A stretch of DNA of 47,383 nt, taken from contig NZ_MDDV01000057.1 in NCBI RefSeq assembly GCF_001854885.1, positions 310,813-358,195 on the forward strand, in the 5' to 3' direction. Shown here one piece after another: positions 42,998-47,383 of this stretch. The stretch comes from Ensifer sp. LCM 4579. Lineage in GTDB: Bacteria > Pseudomonadota > Alphaproteobacteria > Rhizobiales > Rhizobiaceae. Position 1 is the stretch's first letter; every line of letters starts with the position of its first letter. Below the pieces are notes generated by a model. The model ran no database searches. It worked only from the letters and a program-made list of their open reading frames with translations, and had not been told where the DNA came from. Made by a program: the position numbers and the translations under genes.

Positions 42998-43324
42998 CTA
43001 CGCGGCCCGCATCGCTCCAAGGGTGCAATCAAGGCCGGTTTCGGCGGTGAAGATGCGGCGCAAGTCCTCGGCGTAGACATCGGACACGGTGCCAACCGGC
43101 TTCATTTCGAGGCGGCGGGCGTTCCACTGGAAGAACTCAACGGTATAGGTGTCCGCAACGGTCAACGTGATCCGGACCTTTGTTGCCTTGTTCCTGGCGA
43201 GGCCGCGCGGCAAATCGAACTGGAAGCCGTCGCCGGTGCTCAAGAGGTTCTTCGCGCCAGTCATCGCGAGGAAGCGGTTTCCGCCGAGTTGCGCCAGGAT
43301 GGGTTGAGCGATTTCCTTAGACAT
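42998..43324 (-). CDS. Hypothetical phage protein, 108 residues
   Basis: ATG at 43324, 25 bp downstream of a strong promoter (43350-43378). Beta-rich protein: NRFLAMTGAKNLLSTGDGFQFDL, VRITLTVADTYTVEFF, then a short helix (AEDLRRIFTAETG). Proteins with this MTGAKN...FxL pattern are common in small-gene regions of phages and plasmids, function unknown. Confidence 0.7.
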   Translation of the reverse strand: MSKEIAQPILAQLGGNRFLAMTGAKNLLSTGDGFQFDLPRGLARNKATKVRITLTVADTYTVEFFQWNARRLEMKPVGTVSDVYAEDLRRIFTAETGLDCTLGAMRAA

Positions 43325-43349
43325 CGTGAACTCCTTCGTTGATGAAAAA

Positions 43350-43378
43350 ACTATGCATCATGCATAGTTCCACGTCAA
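43350..43378 (-). promoter_or_regulatory. Promoter with embedded 15-bp palindrome
   Basis: Minus strand: TTGACG, 17-base spacer, CATAGT. TATGCATGATGCATA fills the end of the spacer and the first -10 bases. Drives the gene starting at 43324. Confidence 0.8.
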
Positions 43379-43412
43379 CGGTACGGGCGAAAAAAGATCA
43401 ATAATCAGCGGG

Positions 43413-43604
43413 TTAGACCGTGGCGGCCTTTATGAGTGCGTCCAGTTCGGCGAGACGCTTGCACAGAATGAACACGGCGAGGACGAGGAAGAAGGCGGAC
43501 ACGCCTAGAGCGCGGTGGATAAAATAGGGGTCCGCTCCGATACGAGGCGGTTCCTTTATCATTGGCTCCAGGTGGATGACGCGGGCGGCGGGTAAACGGG
43601 ACAT
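43413..43604 (-). CDS. Small single-pass membrane protein, 63 residues
   Basis: ATG at 43604 after GAAGGA. One hydrophobic helix (ALGVSAFFLVLAVFILCKRL), with a polar N-terminus of about 33 residues and a short tail (LDALIKAATV). A 19-bp site sits directly upstream of its ribosome site, overlapping the stop of the preceding gene. No family is recognised. Confidence 0.6.
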   Translation of the reverse strand: MSRLPAARVIHLEPMIKEPPRIGADPYFIHRALGVSAFFLVLAVFILCKRLAELDALIKAATV

Positions 43605-43618
43605 CGGGCAATCCTTCA

Positions 43619-43637
43619 CGTTGCTATTTTGTCAACG
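43619..43637 (-). promoter_or_regulatory. 19-bp element site at a gene junction
   Basis: CGTTGACAAAATAGCAACG on the minus strand. It includes the TAG stop of the preceding gene and ends 14 bases before the next ATG. Confidence 0.6.
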
Positions 43638-43812
43638 CTTTCGCCGCGTTTAGACGGGCGCGCACGTTTCTGATTTCGGCGTCATCGCGGGCCTTCCGGC
43701 CGTTGGTGTAGTACCGGGAGTCGCTCATAGCGGCGGCGTACTGGTATGTTTCGAGCCGTTCCAACTCGCTTTCCAGTGCGGCGACTTCGGACAAAGTGGC
43801 GGTGTCAGGCAT
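43624..43812 (-). CDS. Small coiled-coil-like protein, 62 residues
   Basis: ATG at 43812 with GGAG upstream. Begins with a leucine/glutamate heptad-like helix (LSEVAALESELERLETYQYAAA) and ends in a basic helix (IRNVRARLNAAKALTK). Its last codons coincide with the 19-bp site at 43619. No family is recognised. Confidence 0.6.
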   Translation of the reverse strand: MPDTATLSEVAALESELERLETYQYAAAMSDSRYYTNGRKARDDAEIRNVRARLNAAKALTK

Positions 43813-43820
43813 GGCGGCTC

Positions 43821-43839
43821 CGTTTGCAATTTGTCAACG
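43821..43839 (-). promoter_or_regulatory. 19-bp element site just before a small gene
   Basis: CGTTGACAAATTGCAAACG on the minus strand, ending eight bases before the ATG at 43812 and abutting its ribosome site (GGAG). Confidence 0.7.
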
Positions 43840-43874
43840 AATCAGGCAAAGCGAACCGCCTTGCCGGGGGCGCG

Positions 43875-43903
43875 ACTATGCATCACGCATATATGGTTAT
43901 CAA
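43875..43903 (-). promoter_or_regulatory. Promoter with embedded 15-bp palindrome
   Basis: Minus strand: TTGATA, 17-base spacer, CATAGT, with TATGCGTGATGCATA (one arm mismatch). Drives 43812 leftwards, with the 19-bp site at 43821 lying downstream in the leader. Confidence 0.75.
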
Positions 43904-44160
43904 GGGAGGGTGGAGATGATTCCTGCAACCTCGTCGGCGAATAGGAAAGCCGTATGCCGCGAGCCGTCCCATTCCTTGTAGGCTGCCATAATCTTGTTGA
44001 GTGCTTCCTCCCTCGCCCCCTGCTCGCCGTTCGGTTCGCTGTACTCAATCTTGATATAGGGCAAAGCGGCTTCAAGGATCGCGCGGACAACGGGGCTTGT
44101 CGCGCACTGTTGAGCGGAGTGGCCGGCCTCAACAGCGGCGTCAGTGATGCGGAGTTTCAT
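43900..44160 (-). CDS. Hypothetical protein, 86 residues, shares N-terminus with the gene at 47049
   Basis: ATG at 44160. The first 45 residues (MKLRITDAAVEAGHSAQQ, CATSPVVRAILEAALPYI, SEPNG) are nearly the same as the start of the 241-residue protein at 46324-47049. The DNA around the start codon is also identical (GAGGACGATATGAAACTCCG). After SEPNG this one has a short unrelated helix-rich end. Function unknown. Confidence 0.65.
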   Translation of the reverse strand: MKLRITDAAVEAGHSAQQCATSPVVRAILEAALPYIKIEYSEPNGEQGAREEALNKIMAAYKEWDGSRHTAFLFADEVAGIISTLP

Positions 44161-44203
44161 ATCGTCCTCGCGGGGTTAGGAAGTAGGGGCGATTTCAAGG
44201 GGG

Positions 44204-44232
44204 ACTATGCATGATGCATATCTAGTTGTCAA
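44204..44232 (-). promoter_or_regulatory. Promoter with embedded 15-bp palindrome
   Basis: Minus strand: TTGACA (perfect), 17-base spacer, CATAGT, with TATGCATCATGCATA. Drives the gene starting at 44160. A variant 19-bp site (44224-44242) covers its -35. Confidence 0.82.
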
Positions 44233-44236
44233 ACCG

Positions 44237-44602
44237 TCAATCTTTGGTGCACCACGGCCGGCGCTTGCCTTCCCACGGTCGGACAAGCCCCTCCGCAATC
44301 ATGAGTTCGCCGATATCGGCGCCGCCGCTCTTGATCGTTGCCAGGGTCCGGCCGTGGCGGTCCTTCGTCCTTCCGGTGCCAGGATCGCCGGGCACGATCT
44401 CGATATCGCCGGCAAGCAATTCCTCAAGCCGCTTCCTCGCCAATTCAGCCAGGCGCTTTTCCGCGTCACACTTCGCGCGGTGAAGTTCCGGGGCATCGAT
44501 ATTGGCGATGCGGACCCGCTCGTCGCCGACGTCGAAGGTGTCACCATCGATCACGGCGATTGCGGCAGTCAGTGAAAGCAGAAGGGCGGAAATTGCTGAC
44601 AT
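44237..44602 (-). CDS. Thermonuclease (SNase-like) with signal peptide
   Basis: 121 residues from ATG at 44602. A short hydrophobic N-terminus (AISALLLSLTAAIA) suggests export. The staphylococcal nuclease fold is shown by VIDGDTFDV, RIANIDAPELH and DRHGRTLATI, which hold the calcium-site Asp residues and catalytic Glu/Arg. The C-terminus RRPWCTKD is typical of small phage and plasmid members. It is the last gene of the small operon read from 45689. Confidence 0.88.
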   Translation of the reverse strand: MSAISALLLSLTAAIAVIDGDTFDVGDERVRIANIDAPELHRAKCDAEKRLAELARKRLEELLAGDIEIVPGDPGTGRTKDRHGRTLATIKSGGADIGELMIAEGLVRPWEGKRRPWCTKD

Positions 44603-44607
44603 TGGGC

Positions 44608-44817
44608 TTATCTCTTGTCCTTGGGCATCGGTCCGAAGATGTCCGGAAAGGTGTTGAAGGCATGCCGGGAAAGGCCGAAGACGGGGTCGCCCGGCAATTC
44701 GCGGCCCGCCCTCCAAAGCGTGTAATGATCCTTGATAGTTGCGGCGGTGACATCGGTGAAGCCGAAATCTCGCATCGAGCGGGCTTGCGCCTCGAATGCC
44801 TGTTCCAACTCGGTCAT
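44608..44817 (-). CDS. Hypothetical protein, 69 residues
   Basis: ATG at 44817 overlaps the upstream stop (ATGA). Helical, with LEQAFEAQARSMRDFGFTDV, HYTLWRAGREL and FPDIFGPMPKDKR. No family is recognised; accepted because of its overlap and operon position. Confidence 0.6.
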   Translation of the reverse strand: MTELEQAFEAQARSMRDFGFTDVTAATIKDHYTLWRAGRELPGDPVFGLSRHAFNTFPDIFGPMPKDKR

Positions 44818-44975
44818 TTCGCCACCTTCTCAACGGGAAAGAGGTTCGCGGGGTGATACCATCCCGGCTTTTCGGCGACCCAGACGCAACAACCGAGTTG
44901 TTCGGTTACCGTGAGCTTTTCGCCATAGCGGTCAGTTACCTTCTCGCCTTTGCGGAATTGCCGATATTCGGTCAT
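44814..44975 (-). CDS. Tiny hypothetical protein, 53 residues
   Basis: Overlaps both neighbours by four bases (ATGA at each end). Reads MTEYRQFRKGEKVTDRYGEK, LTVTEQLGCCVWV, then EKPGWYHPANLFPVEK. This looks like a small SH3/KOW-like beta barrel (Gly-Glu-Lys-Val ... Val-Trp). No known family. Confidence 0.6.
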   Translation of the reverse strand: MTEYRQFRKGEKVTDRYGEKLTVTEQLGCCVWVAEKPGWYHPANLFPVEKVAK

Positions 44976-45112
44976 GGCAATTGCCGAAAGTGGCCGTGGA
45001 ACCGGCCAACGGCGCGATCACGGGCGGCGGCCTTGAGGACGCGGCGGCGCCAGACCTTGCCGCCGAAGGGCAACAAAGTCTGGATCCGAGCGAAATAAGC
45101 GGAGGCGGTCAT
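44972..45112 (-). CDS. Tiny basic protein, 46 residues
   Basis: ATG at 45112 and stop both overlap neighbouring genes (ATGA). Very basic: KVWRRRVLKAAARDRAVGRF, preceded by TASAYFARIQTLLPFGG. Overlap structure is the main evidence. No family. Confidence 0.5.
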   Translation of the reverse strand: MTASAYFARIQTLLPFGGKVWRRRVLKAAARDRAVGRFHGHFRQLP

Positions 45113-45396
45113 ACCCGGCCCCCTTCGACCGCCCGGTGCGTGGCGTAGCGCGCGCGGTTCTGCACCGTCGCAACATAGACCGATGCCGCCTCACCACGCG
45201 CGAAGCACACAAAGGCTTCATCAAGCGAGTAGCCGCACCCTTTTCCCTCGACATCGCTGCCGTCGAGGTCGTGCCCTAACAGGCGCTCGGCTTCGTCCAC
45301 CCAACGGAGCCATGCTCGCTCGCTCCTGTCAGGATGGCCGCCCTCGCGGGCAACGCTGGCGGGTGAGAAGGGGTGTTCGTTAAGATCGGTATTCAT
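45109..45396 (-). CDS. Hypothetical protein, 95 residues
   Basis: ATG at 45396 (GGAG eight bases upstream; another ATG nine bases earlier is less well placed). WLRWVDEAERLLGHDLDG and YSLDEAFVCFARGEAASVYVA are recognisable; the pattern suits a small helical protein frequent in rhizobial phages and plasmids. Function unknown. Overlaps the next gene (ATGA). Confidence 0.65.
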   Translation of the reverse strand: MNTDLNEHPFSPASVAREGGHPDRSERAWLRWVDEAERLLGHDLDGSDVEGKGCGYSLDEAFVCFARGEAASVYVATVQNRARYATHRAVEGGRV

Positions 45397-45425
45397 GGCG
45401 GGCACTCCACGGTTTGAGTTGGGAT

Positions 45426-45656
45426 TTAGGCGGCGGCTTCAATGGCGATTTGGACGGTGAAGCCGACCTTTGTGTTCGCGGGGATGAGCAGGGCATCGGC
45501 GGCGTCGTGGTCTTCATCGATATCGAAGAAGGCAACCGAGTGATTGACGAAGGAGTCGGCGAGGAAGGTGCGGGCGGCTTCGATGGTCTCAACCGTGGCA
45601 AGGACGGAACGGCCGCCACGGATATCGCCGGAAACGTCTTTGATTTCGTATGCCAT
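45426..45656 (-). CDS. Hypothetical protein, 76 residues
   Basis: ATG at 45656, 33 bp downstream of the promoter at 45689; first gene of a five- or six-gene leftward operon. Acidic, alternating strand and helix (IEAARTFLADSFVNHSVAFF, DIDEDHDAADALLI). No family is recognised. Confidence 0.65.
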   Translation of the reverse strand: MAYEIKDVSGDIRGGRSVLATVETIEAARTFLADSFVNHSVAFFDIDEDHDAADALLIPANTKVGFTVQIAIEAAA

Positions 45657-45688
45657 CGTTGCAAGTCCTTTCGTCTTTCGATGTAAGG

Positions 45689-45717
45689 ACTATGCATCAT
45701 GCATAGATTGCCGTCAA
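45689..45717 (-). promoter_or_regulatory. Promoter with embedded 15-bp palindrome
   Basis: Minus strand: TTGACG, 17-base spacer, CATAGT, with a perfect TATGCATGATGCATA. Drives the operon 45656 to 44237. Degenerate 19-bp sites (CAACG, TGATGACAAAAGATCAACG) lie just upstream at 45714-45752. Confidence 0.82.
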
Positions 45718-45727
45718 TGGCGAAACG

Positions 45728-46036
45728 TCAACGTGATGACAAAAGATCAACGTTGAACGCATGCGAATTGATCCCGGTGGCGAAAGCCACGGCGGAAACC
45801 AGGGCGCGGCCCTTCTCTTCGTGGTCATCGCCGGTAAGGCATGCCAGCGGGGAGTCATCGCCGATCTCATGGATAAAGGTGGCGTTGGGGAAGGTGCGGA
45901 CCTCAAGGGGTGTCGGGAAGGCGCGGGTCGCGTGCTCGGCGAGTTCCTTGACCGGCTTCGCCCGTGCAGCGGCGGCGGCAACGATGAATCGGACCCCGGC
46001 GAGGGCTCGGCTATAGGCGCTAATTTCGTTGATCAT
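45728..46036 (-). CDS. Hypothetical protein, 102 residues
   Basis: ATG at 46036. Begins INEISAYSRALAGVRFIVAAAAARAKPV, then FPTPLEVRTFPNATFIHEIG and a C-terminal segment AVAFATGINSHAF. Soluble. No family is recognised. It reads towards the 45689 promoter but ends before it. Confidence 0.6.
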   Translation of the reverse strand: MINEISAYSRALAGVRFIVAAAAARAKPVKELAEHATRAFPTPLEVRTFPNATFIHEIGDDSPLACLTGDDHEEKGRALVSAVAFATGINSHAFNVDLLSSR

Positions 46037-46166
46037 GATAATATGATCCCTTGTTGGGTGTTGGGGTTTGGCAGATGCCGAAAGGGAAAGCTGCGAAAGG
46101 CGACGAGGTCCTAGTTAGAGGCAAAATACCCGGTAACCATGCATGAGGATGATTTAGAGGAAATCA

Positions 46167-46322
46167 TTAAGCGGCCGCCGGATCCGAAGCCGAAACCGAG
46201 ACGGAAGCCGTTAATTGATGAGCCGGACTAGAGCCAAACCAAAACGCGGCGTGCTCTTGCATGGCAACAGACCATGTGACCATGGGGGCGTGAACCATCA
46301 CGTAGAAAAAGAAGATCGGCAT
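46167..46322 (-). CDS. Tiny membrane-associated protein, 51 residues
   Basis: ATG at 46322 with a very strong ribosome site (AAGGAGGG) that overlaps the end of the upstream gene, two bases after its stop. Hydrophobic, aromatic N-terminus (PIFFFYVMVHAPMVTWSVAM) then a Ser/Ala-rich tail. Probably a short membrane peptide. The strong translation signal is the main support. Confidence 0.55.
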   Translation of the reverse strand: MPIFFFYVMVHAPMVTWSVAMQEHAAFWFGSSPAHQLTASVSVSASDPAAA

Positions 46323-46323
46323 T

Positions 46324-47049
46324 TCAGCCCTCCTTGCGAGCGACGGCGGCGATGATGCGGCGGGCCAACTCTTGATCCGTCAGCATGTATTCACTGCGAG
46401 CCTTTTGCAGTTCCGTGACAACCACCGCCTCAGCGTCGGGGCGAGGGTCGGCGAACGCCTCGTCGCAGTCCCGGCAAATCGAATGCCGCGCCTCATGGCC
46501 GGTTCCGCCGCAAGTCGGGCAATCCCTAGTGGGAGCGGCGGCAATCAGTTCGTCATGCGAGGGGCCAACAAGTTCAGCGGGGTCGCCGCCAGCCCATCGG
46601 ATGACTTGGCGCCATGCGTCATCCAGCGAGCGCCTATGGACATTCACAAGCGGACGGTTCTTCACCTCGGCGCTCCACTTCGACACAGCCCATTCGAGCA
46701 ACGGGCTACCCTCTACATCGGGACGGTGTTCCGGCGCCGGGTTGATATCCTTTATGGCGAAGGACCTCGTCGCCCGCTTCTCGATATCCCACGCGATAAG
46801 CAGCCATTGCGCTTCCGGGTGCCATTCCGTGGACGCGAATTCGAGCCGCAACGGAACCGCCTTCCGGGTCGCGATTTCGCCGCGCCAATTCCTGTAGACG
46901 AAGGTGAGCGGAGGGCCGTTTGGTTCCGACTCCTCAACCTCGATATGCGGCGCCGCCGCTTCAAGGATGGTGCGGACAACAGGGCTTGTCGCGCATTGTT
47001 GGGATTCGTAGCCGGCTGCAATGGCGGCATCGGTGATGCGGAGTTTCAT
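46324..47049 (-). CDS. WYL-like/zinc-ribbon phage protein, 241 residues
   Basis: ATG at 47049. Residues 1-45 duplicate the N-terminus of the gene at 44160. Residues about 48-110 (LTFVYRNWRGEIATRKAVPL, FASTEWHPEAQWLLIAWD, FAIKDI) resemble WYL-type beta domains of many small phage proteins. Then a region with Trp-rich helix (DDAWRQVIRWAGGD), a four-Cys zinc ribbon (CPTCGGTGHEARHSICRDCD) and a charged C-terminal helix. The mosaic make-up suggests domain shuffling. Regulatory or nucleic-acid-binding role likely. Confidence 0.7.
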   Translation of the reverse strand: MKLRITDAAIAAGYESQQCATSPVVRTILEAAAPHIEVEESEPNGPPLTFVYRNWRGEIATRKAVPLRLEFASTEWHPEAQWLLIAWDIEKRATRSFAIKDINPAPEHRPDVEGSPLLEWAVSKWSAEVKNRPLVNVHRRSLDDAWRQVIRWAGGDPAELVGPSHDELIAAAPTRDCPTCGGTGHEARHSICRDCDEAFADPRPDAEAVVVTELQKARSEYMLTDQELARRIIAAVARKEG

Positions 47050-47089
47050 ATCGTCCTCTCGATTGTGGGCAACAGTGGCATTTCCGGGC

Positions 47090-47119
47090 ACTATGCGTCA
47101 TGCATATTGGCGTTGTCAA
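47090..47119 (-). promoter_or_regulatory. Promoter with embedded 15-bp palindrome
   Basis: Minus strand: TTGACA (perfect), 18-base spacer, CATAGT, with TATGCATGACGCATA (one arm mismatch). Drives 47049. A full 19-bp palindromic site (CGTTGTCAATTCGTCAACG, 47111-47129) covers its -35. Confidence 0.78.
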
Positions 47120-47129
47120 TTCGTCAACG

Positions 47130-47383
47130 TCTCGCGCGCGCCTGTCCGCCATGGGTTCGCGGTAGCCCCGAAACCAGAATATACACATCAAGCCCTTGAT
47201 TTGATTGATGTATCATCGTTGTATATGAATGTAGCCCGAAACCGAAATATACAACGAAAATAGACGCAAGCCTTTGATTTCACTTGCGTTCTACGTCTAT
47301 AGAAAAAACGGGCGTTTTTGAGGATATCCCCAACACATACACATGTGCATACATGTGCACCTGTAGAGCGCATACATGTATAT
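47130..47383. repeat. AT-rich region with paired repeats and hairpins, no gene seen
   Basis: Two related units are present. TAGCCCCGAAACCAGAATATA (47163) is followed by a hairpin with arms CATCAA/TTGATG. TAGCCCGAAACCGAAATATA (47232) is followed by a hairpin with arms CGCAAG/CTTGCG. Their loops are similar (CCCTTGATTTGA and CCTTTGATTTCA). Beyond lies AAAAAACGGGCGTTTTTT-like symmetry (47302-47319) and three CATACA(CA)TGT repeats up to the edge. Probably regulatory; the next gene lies outside the window. Confidence 0.5.

Noticed and set aside
46139..46231. Plus-strand 30-codon frame rich in Pro, Lys and Arg
   Set aside because: No ribosome site at the right distance, and it overlaps a minus-strand frame (46167-46322) that has a very strong one.
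21569..47383. CRISPR array
   Set aside because: The repeated motifs are 15-19 bp palindromic sites dispersed over 20 kb, not regularly spaced direct repeats with spacers, and no cas gene is present.

Overview
The window is from an alphaproteobacterium of the Sinorhizobium/Ensifer group. The evidence is the high GC content, an rkpA/rkpU-type capsule locus, rhizobial gene orders (murA - DUF2948 - hisD - UPF0262 - phosphatase - infA - maf - yacG), and two copies of a dispersed intergenic repeat that I associate with Sinorhizobium. It falls into two parts that meet at a tRNA-Phe gene at 21493-21568.

Chromosomal part (1-21568). A large polyketide/fatty-acid-synthase-like protein (RkpA type) runs off the left edge on the minus strand. 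A Wza-like outer-membrane polysaccharide export lipoprotein (RkpU type) is divergent from it. Next come NAD salvage genes (pncA, pncB), several small hypothetical or exported proteins, a class A penicillin-binding protein, a CAP-domain secreted protein, and tRNA-Thr. The housekeeping block follows: murA, DUF2948, hisD, UPF0262, low-MW tyrosine phosphatase, infA, maf, yacG and tRNA-Phe.

Mobile part (21569 to the right edge, incomplete). This is the early/regulatory half of a temperate-phage-like element that appears to use tRNA-Phe as its attachment site. No integrase, head, tail or lysis gene is in the window, so the rest lies to the right. The leftward operon (30285 to 21674) is tightly coupled by start/stop overlaps. 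It encodes a YqaJ-type exonuclease and RecT recombinase, two HTH proteins, a Spo11/Topo VI-A-like TOPRIM protein, its own beta sliding clamp, an ASCH-like protein, a DpdA-like (TGT-family) base-exchange enzyme, a VUT/YhhQ-type precursor transporter and a DUF4031 protein. The last block suggests replacement of guanine in phage DNA by a salvaged 7-deazaguanine. The rightward operon (31290 to 40429) encodes a DNA methyltransferase, a GcrA-like regulator, a superfamily 2 helicase, a PAPS-reductase-like protein, two restriction-fold nucleases and a TOPRIM primase/helicase.

After the primase lies about 0.7 kb with no convincing gene but many strong nested helices. It is a candidate large structured RNA, followed by a small lipoprotein gene and a bidirectional terminator. 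From 41.6 to 47.1 kb is a leftward cluster of small early genes with a second CI/S24-type repressor.

The element is tied together by two dispersed DNA motifs. One is a 19-bp site (CGTTGACA-N3-TGCAAACG and palindromic variants). It sits at gene junctions and even inside genes, in a way that recalls mycobacteriophage stoperators. The other is a 15-bp palindrome (TATGCATSATGCATA) embedded in five TTGAC-N17/18-CATAGT promoters. Two repressors, a pair of DnaA boxes at 30380-30409 and the candidate RNA suggest an elaborate lysogeny/replication control system.
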